From NCBI GenBank assembly GCA_016777325.1, contig JADHRQ010000001.1, positions 62,001-126,000 of the forward strand: 64,000 bases of DNA. Reading direction: 5' to 3'. This DNA comes from Flavobacteriales bacterium. Lineage in GTDB: Bacteria > Bacteroidota > Bacteroidia > Flavobacteriales > Flavobacteriaceae. Shown here piece after piece: positions 44,531-54,142 of this stretch. Numbering within the stretch: position 1 is the stretch's first letter; every line of letters starts with the position of its first letter. The notes beneath the pieces were generated by a model, which did not search any database, had not been told where the DNA came from, and saw only the letters and a program-made list of their open reading frames with translations. Made by a program: the position numbers and the translations under genes.

Positions 44531-45882
44531 TATTGAAAATTAGCTAAAATTATCATATAAAGAAATGAGAATAACATATGGAAATAAATAGTATGGATAT
44601 TATATGTAATAAGTTTCCTGCTATTATAATATTTAAATAGTCCAGAGATTAAATAATAAGAATAAAACATCGTAACTGGAATTAGAAAATACAAAAACAA
44701 TGTACCTTGAGTCTCATTTACAATATTTTTTGAGATTATATACAATGAACCAATTGCTAAAGTTGAATTAAGAGCATATATCCATCTAGAAGCTTTTTTC
44801 CCTAGTAGAACCACTAAATGATTTTTACCCACTTTCTTATCAGATGTATAATCTGGATACTGATTTATAAAAAGTATGTTAGTTGTTAATAGACCTATTG
44901 GTACTCCTAATAATAATATGTTATAAAATTCAATTGTGTAAGGTATTATTGTCTCGCTAGCAATTGCAAAACCTGTGCCAAGAGTAAGTAATGGTCCAAA
45001 GGATAAAAATATTGAAAGCTCACCTAGCCCATATCTAGATGAAAGTCTAATAGGTTTAGCTGTATAAAAATATCCAACAAGAACGCCAATTAAAGCTATT
45101 ACTGCAGCATAATATGCGTTACTTATTGATCCCGTATTATAGTAACTTATATACAATATTCCAGCAGCAGTTAATAAACCTAAAACAAACATTATGTTTG
45201 CTAAGTTTTTAGTGCCTCTAAGTGTAATTAATCCCAATTCAACAGCTCTACTTCCCCCAGAAAGCTGAGCACCTTTTAGAATAGGTGAATTCATACCAGC
45301 ATTAAAATATTCTGTATTCGCTTCATCTGTTCCATGTGTGACATCAAAATAGTCATTATACAAATTTGAGAATAAGTGAAAAAACAGTATACCAAAAGTT
45401 GTAAGAGTTAGAGAGAGGGTGCTAAACAAACTATCTCCAATACCAGCATAATAACAACCTATAAGGAAGACAGGAAATAAAGACGCAGATGCAAATCCAA
45501 CTCTGGTAATTGCAACCCCTTTAATTATTTTAGTTCCCAAGTTTATTTTAATATTTACATCTTCATCTATTACTTCAGTTATACCACAATATCCTGTTTG
45601 AGGATTGTCTTTTCCATTTGCAAAATTTGGAGTAATTTTAATTCTAGCATTAAAGGTACTTCCATCTTTCCTTACAAAATTTGTCTTGGTAACATGCTCA
45701 CCAGTTTCGTTGGCATCTTTTAACCAACCTAATACATTTTGTAGAACAATTTCACCTGGAGAAAATATTGAAACTCTTTTAATACCTACAAGATTTTTTG
45801 GATCATACCCAAACATTTTAGCGGCTCCATCATTTAGGTTTGTAATTAAACCTTCCATATCACAAATTATTACACTTTTCAT
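44530..45882 (-). CDS. PAS domain fused to a UbiA/MenA-like prenyltransferase
   Basis: A 450-residue protein with two unlike halves. Residues 1-115 form a PAS domain (MKSVIICDMEGLITNLNDG, MFGYDPKNLVGIKR, FVRKDGSTFNARI, a PAC-like YCGITEVIDED). Residues about 125-450 are a UbiA-type membrane prenyltransferase with eight or nine helices and both aspartate motifs, NLYNDYFDVTHGTD and DYTSDKKVGKN, which bind the Mg-pyrophosphate of the polyprenyl donor. The product could be a quinone or a related prenylated ring, MenA-like. The track start (TTG 45903) lies in the -7 box TAAATTTG, so ATG 45882 is the start. A fusion of a sensor PAS with UbiA is unusual. Confidence 0.85.
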   Translation of the reverse strand: MKSVIICDMEGLITNLNDGAAKMFGYDPKNLVGIKRVSIFSPGEIVLQNVLGWLKDANETGEHVTKTNFVRKDGSTFNARIKITPNFANGKDNPQTGYCGITEVIDEDVNIKINLGTKIIKGVAITRVGFASASLFPVFLIGCYYAGIGDSLFSTLSLTLTTFGILFFHLFSNLYNDYFDVTHGTDEANTEYFNAGMNSPILKGAQLSGGSRAVELGLITLRGTKNLANIMFVLGLLTAAGILYISYYNTGSISNAYYAAVIALIGVLVGYFYTAKPIRLSSRYGLGELSIFLSFGPLLTLGTGFAIASETIIPYTIEFYNILLLGVPIGLLTTNILFINQYPDYTSDKKVGKNHLVVLLGKKASRWIYALNSTLAIGSLYIISKNIVNETQGTLFLYFLIPVTMFYSYYLISGLFKYYNSRKLITYNIHTIYFHMLFSFLYMIILANFQ

Positions 45883-45900
45883 ATAGATTATTTTTGATGG

Positions 45901-45908
45901 CAAATTTA
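45901..45908 (-). promoter_or_regulatory. Candidate -7 box for the PAS-UbiA gene
   Basis: The minus strand reads TAAATTTG, an exact TAnnTTTG match, ending 18 bases before ATG 45882. At 19 bases upstream the sequence is TTTT instead of TTTG, one mismatch. The box includes the track's TTG start, which argues against that start. Confidence 0.5.
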
Positions 45909-45982
45909 CAGTGTGATAATCTTAAATAAAAACATTTTTGAATTTTATTTAAAATATGTGTTATAAAAAAAGTAACTGAGAA

Positions 45983-46417
45983 TTATGTCTTTTGTTTGTT
46001 AATTGTTAGGGTAGTCAATTTAGCAAATGAAATATCTTTATGATTTTCATCAGTAATAGAGATTTTCCATAGCTGCATTGTCCTTCCCATGTGAACAGGA
46101 GTAGCTTTTGCATAAACATAGCCTTCACTTATACCTCTAACATGATTAATAGACAGTTCAACTCCCCTAAGCATTTGATTTTTTTTCATTGAAAAAATTG
46201 CTGCAGCTGAACTTCCAACAGTTTCAGCTAGAGCAGCTGTAGCACCTCCATGAAGAACACCTGCTGGTTGATGAAGATTTGGAGTTACTTTCATTTTTGC
46301 CTCTAAAAAGTATTCACCAACATCAGTAAAAATAATACCAAGTGTTGAAACTAAAGTTCCTTTACAACGATCATTAGCTTCTTTAAGGATAGATTCCTTG
46401 AACTTTTCATCAAACAT
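45983..46417 (-). CDS. PaaI-like hotdog thioesterase
   Basis: Hotdog-fold thioesterase of 144 residues. The motif HQPAGVLHGGATAALAETVGSSAAA is typical of the PaaI/YdiI group (HGG loop and the catalytic glutamate). YdiI enzymes act on 1,4-dihydroxy-2-naphthoyl-CoA of menaquinone synthesis, and related ones on phenylacetyl-type CoA; with a UbiA-like gene close by, a quinone role is possible but not shown. It begins right after the dnaK stop, with no gap, and probably shares the dnaK mRNA. Confidence 0.88.
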   Translation of the reverse strand: MFDEKFKESILKEANDRCKGTLVSTLGIIFTDVGEYFLEAKMKVTPNLHQPAGVLHGGATAALAETVGSSAAAIFSMKKNQMLRGVELSINHVRGISEGYVYAKATPVHMGRTMQLWKISITDENHKDISFAKLTTLTINKQKT

Positions 46418-48325
46418 TTAATCTTCTTTAACCTCTTCAAAATCAACATCCTGAACATCGTCACCCTTTGAATCATTATCAGAAGCAGTATCACCAGCGC
46501 CTTCTGGTTTAGCTTCACCTTCAGCTTGAGCTTTATACATTTCTTCTGACGCGTTTTTCCATGCTTCATTGATTGTGTTTAAACTTTCATCAATCTTATC
46601 AAGGTCTTTAGATTCATGTGCTTTTTTCAAGTCTTCCAATGCTGCTTCAATTGGATTCTTTTTATCATCAGACAATTTATCTCCAAAATCTTTAAGTTGT
46701 TTTTCAGTTTGGAATATCATTTGATCTGCACTATTAAGCTTGTCAACCTCTTCTTTTGCTTTTTGATCAGCATCAGCATTAGCTTCTGCCTCTTTTTTCA
46801 TTTTTTCAATTTCTTCTTCAGTTAAACCAGAAGAAGCTTCAATCCTAATATCTTGAGATTTATTAGTTGCTTTATCTAATGCACTTACATTAATAATTCC
46901 ATTAGCATCAATATCAAAAGTGACCTCAATTTGAGGAGTACCTCTTTGAGCTGGAGGAATTCCATCTAAATGGAACCTTCCAATTGTCTTATTATCTTTT
47001 GCCATTGGTCTTTCTCCTTGTAAAACATGAATTTCTACAGAAGGCTGATTGTCTGCCGCTGTAGAAAAAATCTGAGATTTTTTAGTTGGGATAGTTGTAT
47101 TAGACTCTATAAGCTTAGTCATAACATTACCCATTGTTTCAATACCTAATGATAAAGGTGTTACATCAAGAAGAAGAACATCTTCTACATCTCCAGAAAG
47201 AACCCCTCCTTGAATAGCAGCTCCAACAGCAACAACTTCATCAGGATTTACTCCTTTAGATGGTTTTTTTCCAAATAAAGCTTCAACTTCGTTTTGGATA
47301 ATAGGAATTCTAGTTGATCCTCCAACTAAAATTACCTCATCAATATCTTTTTTTGTTAGACCAGCATCTTTAAGTGCTTTTTTAACAGGCTCCATAGATC
47401 TTTTGACCAATGTATCAGATAATTGCTCAAACTTAGCTCTGGTTAAAGTAGTTACAAGGTGTTTTGGACCAGAAGAAGTAGCAGTTACATATGGCAAGTT
47501 AATTTCAGTCTGTGCTGACGAAGAAAGCTCAATTTTAGCTTTTTCAGCTGCTTCTTTTAATCTTTGAAGAGCCATAGAATCATCTCTTAGATCAATTTGT
47601 TCGTTATTTTTAAACTCTTCTGCTAAGAAGTCTATTATTACTTGATCAAAATCATCACCACCTAAGTGGGTGTCTCCATTAGTTGATAATACTTCGAATA
47701 CTCCATCACCCAGCTCTAAAATTGATATATCAAATGTACCACCTCCAAGATCATAAACAGCTATCTTTTTATCTGTTCCTCCTTTGTCCATTCCATATGC
47801 CAATGCTGCAGCAGTTGGCTCATTTATTATCCTTTGAACTTTCAATCCTGAAATTTCACAAGCCTCCTTAGTTGCTTGTCTCTGAGAATCATTGAAATAT
47901 GCAGGGACAGTAACAACAGCTTCTGTTACAGTTTGACCAAGATAATCTTCCGCAGTTTTCTTCATTTTTTGAAGTACCATGGCAGATAATTCTTGTGGTG
48001 AATACAATCTTCCATCAATATCTACTCTAGGTGTATCATTATCACCTTTGACAACTTTGTAGGCAACAGTTTTAACATCATTAGATGACTCCGAGTACTT
48101 ATTACCCATAAATCTTTTTACAGATGCAATTGTTTTTTCAGGATTAGTAACGGCCTGTCTTTTAGCAGGATCACCTACCTTGATTTCCCCATCTTCTACA
48201 AATGCAATTACGGATGGTGTAGTTCTTTTTCCTTCAGCGTTAGGAATAACAACTGGTTCACTACCCTCCATAACAGAAACACATGAATTTGTTGTTCCTA
48301 AATCAATTCCAATAATTTTACTCAT
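46418..48325 (-). CDS. dnaK: Chaperone DnaK (Hsp70)
   Basis: ATP-driven chaperone of 635 residues. It contains [16 protein letters not shown] at the N-terminus, [16 protein letters not shown], the phosphate-2 motif [22 protein letters not shown], the substrate-binding domain (from about 390) and an acidic tail ending [10 protein letters not shown]. The track begins nine codons upstream at TTG; ATG 48325 (MSKIIGIDL) is the normal start. dnaJ and grpE are not adjacent. Upstream there is a palindrome and a TGGCAT-N5-TTGTC element instead of the usual TAnnTTTG promoter. Confidence 0.98.
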   Translation of the reverse strand: MSKIIGIDLGTTNSCVSVMEGSEPVVIPNAEGKRTTPSVIAFVEDGEIKVGDPAKRQAVTNPEKTIASVKRFMGNKYSESSNDVKTVAYKVVKGDNDTPRVDIDGRLYSPQELSAMVLQKMKKTAEDYLGQTVTEAVVTVPAYFNDSQRQATKEACEISGLKVQRIINEPTAAALAYGMDKGGTDKKIAVYDLGGGTFDISILELGDGVFEVLSTNGDTHLGGDDFDQVIIDFLAEEFKNNEQIDLRDDSMALQRLKEAAEKAKIELSSSAQTEINLPYVTATSSGPKHLVTTLTRAKFEQLSDTLVKRSMEPVKKALKDAGLTKKDIDEVILVGGSTRIPIIQNEVEALFGKKPSKGVNPDEVVAVGAAIQGGVLSGDVEDVLLLDVTPLSLGIETMGNVMTKLIESNTTIPTKKSQIFSTAADNQPSVEIHVLQGERPMAKDNKTIGRFHLDGIPPAQRGTPQIEVTFDIDANGIINVSALDKATNKSQDIRIEASSGLTEEEIEKMKKEAEANADADQKAKEEVDKLNSADQMIFQTEKQLKDFGDKLSDDKKNPIEAALEDLKKAHESKDLDKIDESLNTINEAWKNASEEMYKAQAEGEAKPEGAGDTASDNDSKGDDVQDVDFEEVKED

Positions 48326-48347
48326 AATATATTTTTTAAATAATAAA

Positions 48348-48388
48348 GACAACCATTATGCCATTTTAATTTAAGTGACATTCTGTCA
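48348..48388 (-). promoter_or_regulatory. Putative heat-shock promoter/operator of dnaK
   Basis: On the minus strand I find the perfect palindrome TGACA-GAA-TGTCA (48388-48376) and, 12 bases further towards dnaK, TGGCAT-AATGG-TTGTC (48363-48348). The second element has the spacing of a sigma-54 -24/-12 promoter with a T for C in the -12 part. No TAnnTTTG box lies between it and the gene. Nearly the same two strings occur upstream of lon. Confidence 0.5.
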
Positions 48389-48404
48389 TATTATTATAAC
48401 TTTA

Positions 48405-48425
48405 TTTACACTATTTTTGTGTAAA
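48405..48425 (+). promoter_or_regulatory. Palindrome over the panB -7 box
   Basis: TTTACAC-TATTTTT-GTGTAAA is a perfect seven-base inverted repeat, and its centre holds most of a perfect -7 box TATTTTTG (48412-48419). The end of the repeat is eight bases before the panB start. It could be an operator that blocks the promoter or a 5' hairpin in the mRNA. A -33 element is not visible. Confidence 0.5.
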
Positions 48426-48433
48426 AAGTAAAA

Positions 48434-49249
48434 ATGAATAACTATTCTAACACTAGCAGAGTTACCATTAAGGTACTTGAACAAATGAAGAATGAAGGCG
48501 ATAAAATTTCAATGCTTACTGCTTATGATTTTAGTTTTGCTAAAATAATAGACGAAGCTGGTATAGACATAATTCTAGTTGGAGATTCTGCCTCTAATGT
48601 AATGGCAGGACACGAAACAACATTACCAATTACTTTAGATCAGATGATCTATCATGCTAGTGCCGTAGTAAGAGCTGTAAAAAGAGCCTTGGTAGTTGTA
48701 GATCTTCCGTTTGGAACATATCAAGCAGACTCTAAAGAAGCATTAAAATCTGCTATTAGAATTATGAAAGAGTCTGGGGCTCATGCAGTAAAACTTGAAG
48801 GAGGGCATTTAGCTAAAGAATCTATTGAAAGAATAATTCAGGCTGGTATACCTGTTATGGGGCATTTAGGGTTAACCCCTCAATCTATTTATAAATTTGG
48901 AACATATACTGTAAGAGCTAAAGATGATGATGAGGCGAATACGCTAATAGATGATTCTAAAATGCTGGAAAATATTGGTTGTTTCTCCATTGTTTTAGAA
49001 AAAATACCAAATATATTGGCAAAAAAAGTAGCATCAATGTTAAAACTACCAATTATAGGGATTGGTGCAGGCTCTGAAGTTGATGGACAGGTACTTGTGT
49101 CTCATGACATGCTTGGTATGAACAAAGATTTTAGCCCTAGGTTTTTAAGAAGATACCTAGATCTAGATTCTCTAGTTAGCAAAGCCGTCAAAAAATATTC
49201 TTCTGATATTAAAACTGGAAGTTTCCCAAATAAAGAAGAGCAGTACTAA
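48434..49249 (+). CDS. panB: 3-methyl-2-oxobutanoate hydroxymethyltransferase
   Basis: Adds a hydroxymethyl group from methylene-THF to 2-oxoisovalerate, the first step to pantothenate. The 271 residues carry [42 protein letters not shown] and [12 protein letters not shown], all PanB motifs. The 2-oxoisovalerate comes from the ilv pathway at the end of this window, and the later CoA genes coaBC and coaE are also here. panD and panC are not nearby. The next gene starts one base after the stop. Confidence 0.96.
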   Translation: MNNYSNTSRVTIKVLEQMKNEGDKISMLTAYDFSFAKIIDEAGIDIILVGDSASNVMAGHETTLPITLDQMIYHASAVVRAVKRALVVVDLPFGTYQADSKEALKSAIRIMKESGAHAVKLEGGHLAKESIERIIQAGIPVMGHLGLTPQSIYKFGTYTVRAKDDDEANTLIDDSKMLENIGCFSIVLEKIPNILAKKVASMLKLPIIGIGAGSEVDGQVLVSHDMLGMNKDFSPRFLRRYLDLDSLVSKAVKKYSSDIKTGSFPNKEEQY

Positions 49250-49250
49250 T

Positions 49251-49925
49251 TTGGCATTTCAAGATTTAGATATATTATTTGAAGATAATCATTTGATTAT
49301 TGTTAATAAACCCTGTGGACTTCTTGTTCAGGGTGACAAAACTGGCGATGTTCCGTTACTAGAAATTGTAAAAAAATATATAAAGAATAAATATAATAAG
49401 AAGGGTAATGTATTTCTCGGTCTTGTAAATAGAATTGATAGACCAACATCAGGAATTGTAATATTTGCTAAAACAAGTAAGGCTTTATCTAGAATGAATG
49501 AAAAATTAAAGAAGAGGGAAATTAAAAAAATTTATTGGCTAATTATTTCCAATAAGTTTGAATCTAAAGAAGGAATACTTGAAGGTTGGTTTAAAAAAAA
49601 TAACAATAAAAACAAGTCATTTTTTTCAACTGAAGAAAATGACAATTCAAAATTTGGATCTTTAACTTATAAAAAAATTCAAACTCTTGAAAAATATTGC
49701 AAAATTGAAGTTGAACTTATTACGGGCAGACATCATCAAATTAGATGTAGTTTCTCTGAGATAGGATATCCTATTCTAGGTGACTTGAAATACGGATCTA
49801 AAAGATCAAATAAAGATGGGGGAATATACTTACATTCAAGAGAGTTAGACTTCATTCATCCTGTTTTAAAAGAAAAAATTAATATTAAAGCAAAACCTCC
49901 AGCTACAGGCTTATGGATTATCTAA
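49251..49925 (+). CDS. RluA-family RNA pseudouridine synthase
   Basis: Isomerises uridine in rRNA or tRNA. The 224 residues contain LFEDNHLIIVNKPCGLLVQGD, the catalytic aspartate in VNRIDRPTSGIVIFAKT, LITGRHHQIR and GDLKYGS. There is no S4 domain. The RluA group includes RluA, RluC, RluD and TruC, which I cannot separate here. The start is TTG, one base after the panB stop; no other start precedes the conserved part. Its end overlaps the convergent unknown gene by eight bases. Confidence 0.9.
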   Translation: MAFQDLDILFEDNHLIIVNKPCGLLVQGDKTGDVPLLEIVKKYIKNKYNKKGNVFLGLVNRIDRPTSGIVIFAKTSKALSRMNEKLKKREIKKIYWLIISNKFESKEGILEGWFKKNNNKNKSFFSTEENDNSKFGSLTYKKIQTLEKYCKIEVELITGRHHQIRCSFSEIGYPILGDLKYGSKRSNKDGGIYLHSRELDFIHPVLKEKINIKAKPPATGLWII

Positions 49926-51471
49926 CCCTTTTATTGATAATAAGTGCTTTCTCCTTTATAATTTCTTGAACTGGCCTACTACTTATTTTACTTTCAAGCC
50001 ACGATAGAATATCTAAATATAGAAAAGCTCTTTTTTCATATGGATCATCTTCATATAATTTAAGCTCATTATAAAGATTTCTTAAGAACCCCTTTATTTC
50101 TCCAGGATAGATGTTTTCTAAACCCTTTAAATATTTTAAAATTGTTTTTTGAACCTCATGTAAATCATTCATTTTATAAAGATAATTATATGTATCCTTG
50201 ATAATTTTATCAAGGTTAAAATCAATTCCAGCTTCCCAATGAGCAATAAGATTTAGCACTCTTGTAAAACACTGAAGATCTTCCCTCATTTTAATGTTTT
50301 TGTTTTTCATAATCATACTAAGATATTTTATACAATTATCAAAATCATCAACTGTAAAATACATACAAGCAATTTTATAGTAAAGAAGCATTATATGATG
50401 ATGATCAATAAAATTTTTATTATCCTCTATACCATTTAATACTTCAGGGACAATTTTAATTGAATCTCTAAAATTACCTTCTAATACATGAAGATTAAAT
50501 AGGTTATTATACTTATACATAAAAATCAAAGCATTTAAATTTTGATTTACTGGAAATGAGCTACTTTCCACTGAATTAATTAAATCACTTAAACGATTTT
50601 TGAATTCTGAAGGATGTTTAATTAATGCTAAAGCCTCTAATAAAAAATTATAACCTTTAAGGTAAAAAACAGGATGAACTTTAATCATCTCTGGATTTTT
50701 ATTGAATGTATCTATCCACTTTGAGGCATACTTGTAGCTGGAGAGAAAATCTTGAACCAATAAGCTGTACCAAACCCATATTTGATAATAAATAAGTTTC
50801 TCGCGGAATCCAAGTGATTCTAATTTAAAATTTTGAATTTTTTGACTGAAAAAATTTTGAATTTCTTTAGATTCATAATCACTTTTTGCATAACCGGCTT
50901 TAATAAGTTTTTCATAAAGCTGAAGGGAGATATTCGATAAATTACTGTTTATATCATTTTGTTCTTTTAGATAATTAGTCTGAGAAACAAGTTCATTTGT
51001 TCTATTGCTTAAACTCCTTGTCACATATAGAGATTCAATTAATTTTTCAAATTCAACAATTTCATAAGCAGATGTGTTTTCATCATATTTTAATGCAAAT
51101 GATTTCGCTTTATCTAATATTTTTAAACTTTGTTTATATAAACCTTTTTGATATAAAATTGTAGCAAAATCAATTTGACTCCTAATGTGTAGTTTAACAT
51201 TTTTATGTTGTGGGTTTAGTCTTAGACTAATTAGAATCTGTTTATATAAATGAGCTTTTAAATTTGACAGCTGGACTTTAGAGACAATTTTTTTTTCAAT
51301 TAAAATATCTTCTTTGTAGATATTCATTTTATCAAGCTGATTAAATAATTTTAGAAACTTTGAATCTTCATTTGATTCCATTCTTCCTACATAAAGTTTA
51401 AATTGCCTTTTCTCTGATTTGGTGAGAGATTTTATTAAAACAAATAGATTATCTTTTAGATCATTAGTCAT
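49918..51471 (-). CDS. Conserved hypothetical helical-repeat protein of Bacteroidetes
   Basis: A 517-residue protein that I do not recognise as a named family, although proteins starting like this (LFVLIKSLTKSEKRQFKLYVGR) are, as I recall, widespread hypotheticals in Flavobacteria. No signal peptide or membrane segment is seen; it is rich in Leu, Lys, Asn and Ile with repeated helical pairs (for example LYQKGLYKQSLKILDKAKSFALKY, and YYKIACMYFTVDDFDNCIKYL) like TPR repeats. The N-terminal 100 residues are basic. It is a single gene, divergent from leuA. Function unknown. Confidence 0.8.
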   Translation of the reverse strand: MTNDLKDNLFVLIKSLTKSEKRQFKLYVGRMESNEDSKFLKLFNQLDKMNIYKEDILIEKKIVSKVQLSNLKAHLYKQILISLRLNPQHKNVKLHIRSQIDFATILYQKGLYKQSLKILDKAKSFALKYDENTSAYEIVEFEKLIESLYVTRSLSNRTNELVSQTNYLKEQNDINSNLSNISLQLYEKLIKAGYAKSDYESKEIQNFFSQKIQNFKLESLGFREKLIYYQIWVWYSLLVQDFLSSYKYASKWIDTFNKNPEMIKVHPVFYLKGYNFLLEALALIKHPSEFKNRLSDLINSVESSSFPVNQNLNALIFMYKYNNLFNLHVLEGNFRDSIKIVPEVLNGIEDNKNFIDHHHIMLLYYKIACMYFTVDDFDNCIKYLSMIMKNKNIKMREDLQCFTRVLNLIAHWEAGIDFNLDKIIKDTYNYLYKMNDLHEVQKTILKYLKGLENIYPGEIKGFLRNLYNELKLYEDDPYEKRAFLYLDILSWLESKISSRPVQEIIKEKALIINKRVR

Positions 51472-51596
51472 TGTATATATATAATAATTAATATGTTGAT
51501 TTACAGTTACTTACATCAATAATAAACATATCGGATATTGTAAAATTAATATACTTTTTTTTAAGTATCACCATTTAAATAATAATTTAGATAATA
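51472..51596. other. Divergent region upstream of the leu operon
   Basis: The 125-base gap is AT-rich. It holds ATATC-G-GATAT (51528-51538), a short palindrome, and ATACTT-N6-AAGTAT (51551-51568), a six-bp hairpin on a T-run. No TAnnTTTG box is exact (TACTTTTT at 51552 is one base off). No leader peptide rich in leucine codons is seen. Either element could regulate leuA, but this is not supported further. Confidence 0.3.
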
Positions 51597-52757
51597 ATGA
51601 AAAATCAAGTCCAAATATTTGACACTACTTTGAGAGATGGAGAACAAGTGCCAGGTTGTAAACTTGATACTAAAAGTAAATTAATATTAGCCGAAAGAAT
51701 TGATATTCTTGGTGCAGATATTATAGAAGCCGGATTTCCAATATCAAGTCCAGGAGACTTTAAATCAGTTGTAGAAATTTCAAAAATTGTCAAAAATGCA
51801 TCAGTTTGTGCACTTAGCAGAGCAAATGAAAGAGATATTGATATTGCGGCTGAATCATTAAAAGATGCAAAAAAACCAAGGATCCATACTGGAATAGGAA
51901 CATCTGAAATTCATATTAGACATAAATTTAATTCTAACAAAGAATCTATTATTGAATTAGCTAAAAAATCAGTTTCTCATGCTAAAAAATATGTTTATGA
52001 TGTTGAGTTTTATGCTGAAGATGCGGGCAGAACTGAAAATGAATTTCTTGCTAAAGTATGTGAAGAAGTAATAAAGTCTGGTGCTACAGTTTTAAATATT
52101 CCTGATACTACTGGATATTGTCTGCCTGAAGAGTATGGTGATAAAATTAAATTCCTAATTAATAATGTTAATGGAATTGAAAATGTCACTATTTCATGTC
52201 ATTGCCACAATGACTTAGGACTTGCTACAGCAAATTCTATTTATGGTGTAATTAATGGTGCTAGACAAATTGAATGTACTATTAACGGTATAGGTGAAAG
52301 AGCAGGAAACACATCACTGGAAGAAGTTGTTATGATATTAAAACAACATTCAGATCTAGGTCTTTACACCAACATTGACTCAAAGCTTCTTAATGATATA
52401 AGTCAAAAAGTTTCTGACTTAATGGGAATGCCAGTTCAACCAAATAAAGCTATTGTTGGTTCCAATGCTTTTGCACATAGCTCGGGAATTCATCAGGATG
52501 GAGTAATTAAAAAAAGAGAAACTTATGAAATAATTAATCCTTCTGATGTAGGGGTTGATAAATCTTCTATAGTTTTGACTGCAAGAAGCGGAAGAGCTGC
52601 ACTAGCTTTTAGGATGAAGGAATTTGGAGTAAATTTGAGCAAGAAAGAGCTTGATGATGTTTATAATGAATTCTTAATTGTAGCTGATAAAAAGAAAGAA
52701 GTAACCGAATCTGATTTTCCGATTATGCTTAAAAATCAAAATATTAAATATGGCTAA
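51597..52757 (+). CDS. leuA: 2-isopropylmalate synthase, short form without regulatory domain
   Basis: Condenses acetyl-CoA with 2-oxoisovalerate, the first step of leucine synthesis. The 386 residues hold the HMGL-like catalytic domain: [25 protein letters not shown], the metal-binding [27 protein letters not shown] and [10 protein letters not shown]. It ends soon after the accessory helices and lacks the C-terminal LeuA allosteric domain (full enzymes are above 500 residues). The domain occurs in the paralogue leuA2 three genes downstream. leuC begins eight bases before its end. Confidence 0.92.
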   Translation: MKNQVQIFDTTLRDGEQVPGCKLDTKSKLILAERIDILGADIIEAGFPISSPGDFKSVVEISKIVKNASVCALSRANERDIDIAAESLKDAKKPRIHTGIGTSEIHIRHKFNSNKESIIELAKKSVSHAKKYVYDVEFYAEDAGRTENEFLAKVCEEVIKSGATVLNIPDTTGYCLPEEYGDKIKFLINNVNGIENVTISCHCHNDLGLATANSIYGVINGARQIECTINGIGERAGNTSLEEVVMILKQHSDLGLYTNIDSKLLNDISQKVSDLMGMPVQPNKAIVGSNAFAHSSGIHQDGVIKKRETYEIINPSDVGVDKSSIVLTARSGRAALAFRMKEFGVNLSKKELDDVYNEFLIVADKKKEVTESDFPIMLKNQNIKYG

Positions 52758-54141
52758 TACACTTTTTGACAAAGTATGGGATTCTCATGTGATTGAGAAA
52801 ATTGAAGATGGACCTGACGTTTTATTTATTGATAAACATTTTATTCATGAAGTCACTAGCCCTGTTGCATTTGTAGGGCTTAAAAACAGAAAACTTAAAG
52901 TAATGTTCCCTGAGAGAACATTTGCAACTGCTGATCACAATACTCCTACATTAAATCAACATTTACCAATAAAAGACGAATTATCTGCCTTACAGGTTAA
53001 GACATTAGAAAAGAATTGTAATGAACATGGCATAGATTTTTGGGGATTAGGACATAAAAAAAATGGTATTGTTCATGTCATTGGGCCTGAAAACGGAATT
53101 ACTCAACCTGGACTTACAATTGTTTGTGGTGATTCTCATACTTCTACACATGGGGCTTTTGGTGCAATTGCATTTGGAATTGGCACATCTGAGGTCGAAA
53201 TGGTTTTAGCTTGTCAATCTATAATGCAGCAAAAACCAAAAAAAATGAGAATTAATGTGGATGGAGAACTAAATCGATATGTAACACCCAAAGATGTGGC
53301 TTTATATATAATATCAAAGCTATCTTCTTCAGGAGCTACTGGTTATTTTGTTGAGTACTCTGGTAGAGTTTTCAAAGAAATGAGCATGGAAGGAAGAATG
53401 ACTGTTTGTAATTTAAGTATAGAAATGGGAGCTAGAGGCGGAATGATTGCTCCAGATAACAAGACATATGAATATATAAAAGGCAAAGAATATGCTCCTA
53501 AGGATCAAGAATGGGATAAAGCTGTAACGTACTGGTCCTCATTGAAAACTGATAAAGGAGCTATTTTTGACAAAGAATATAATTTTATAGGAAAAGATAT
53601 TGAACCTATGATTACATATGGAACTAATCCTGGGATGGCAATACCTATTTCTAAATCTATCCCTTCTTCAGACACTTCAGACTCAAAAACTTCATACATA
53701 AAAGCACTAAACTATATGGAATTTAAAGAGGGCGATCAGATGATCGGTAAAAAAATTGATTATGTATTTCTAGGAAGTTGTACAAATGGAAGAATTGAAG
53801 ATTTTAGAGTTTTTGCTAATTTAATTAAGGGTAAAAAAAAATCAGATAATGTCGATGCTTGGCTTGTACCAGGCTCACATAAAGTACTTAAAAGCATAAA
53901 AGATGAAGGTATATTAGATGTTTTAACTGATTCAGGTTTTAAATTAAGAGAACCCGGTTGTTCTGCTTGTTTAGCAATGAATGATGATAAAATACCTAAG
54001 GGAAAATATGCAGTAAGTACAACCAATAGGAATTTTGAGGGTAGACAAGGTCCCGGTGCTAGAACTCTTCTAGCTAGCCCTTTAGTTGCAGCAGCTACTG
54101 CCATTACAGGAAAAATAACAGATCCAAGAGAAATTATTTAA
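52750..54141 (+). CDS. leuC: 3-isopropylmalate dehydratase large subunit
   Basis: Iron-sulfur isomerase subunit that, with LeuD, interconverts 2- and 3-isopropylmalate. The 463 residues contain [24 protein letters not shown], the cluster cysteine in [12 protein letters not shown] and the pair in [11 protein letters not shown], and [16 protein letters not shown]. The length is normal. It overlaps leuA by eight bases, and leuD starts one base after the stop. Confidence 0.97.
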   Translation: MANTLFDKVWDSHVIEKIEDGPDVLFIDKHFIHEVTSPVAFVGLKNRKLKVMFPERTFATADHNTPTLNQHLPIKDELSALQVKTLEKNCNEHGIDFWGLGHKKNGIVHVIGPENGITQPGLTIVCGDSHTSTHGAFGAIAFGIGTSEVEMVLACQSIMQQKPKKMRINVDGELNRYVTPKDVALYIISKLSSSGATGYFVEYSGRVFKEMSMEGRMTVCNLSIEMGARGGMIAPDNKTYEYIKGKEYAPKDQEWDKAVTYWSSLKTDKGAIFDKEYNFIGKDIEPMITYGTNPGMAIPISKSIPSSDTSDSKTSYIKALNYMEFKEGDQMIGKKIDYVFLGSCTNGRIEDFRVFANLIKGKKKSDNVDAWLVPGSHKVLKSIKDEGILDVLTDSGFKLREPGCSACLAMNDDKIPKGKYAVSTTNRNFEGRQGPGARTLLASPLVAAATAITGKITDPREII

Positions 54142-54142
54142 T

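Noticed and set aside
46351-46569. Minus-strand Lys/Leu-rich ORF
   Set aside because: Alternative frame of the dnaK 3' end; low-complexity shadow of the acidic tail.
51472-51596. Leucine attenuator upstream of leuA
   Set aside because: No short leader ORF with clustered leucine codons and no terminator/antiterminator pair could be found.
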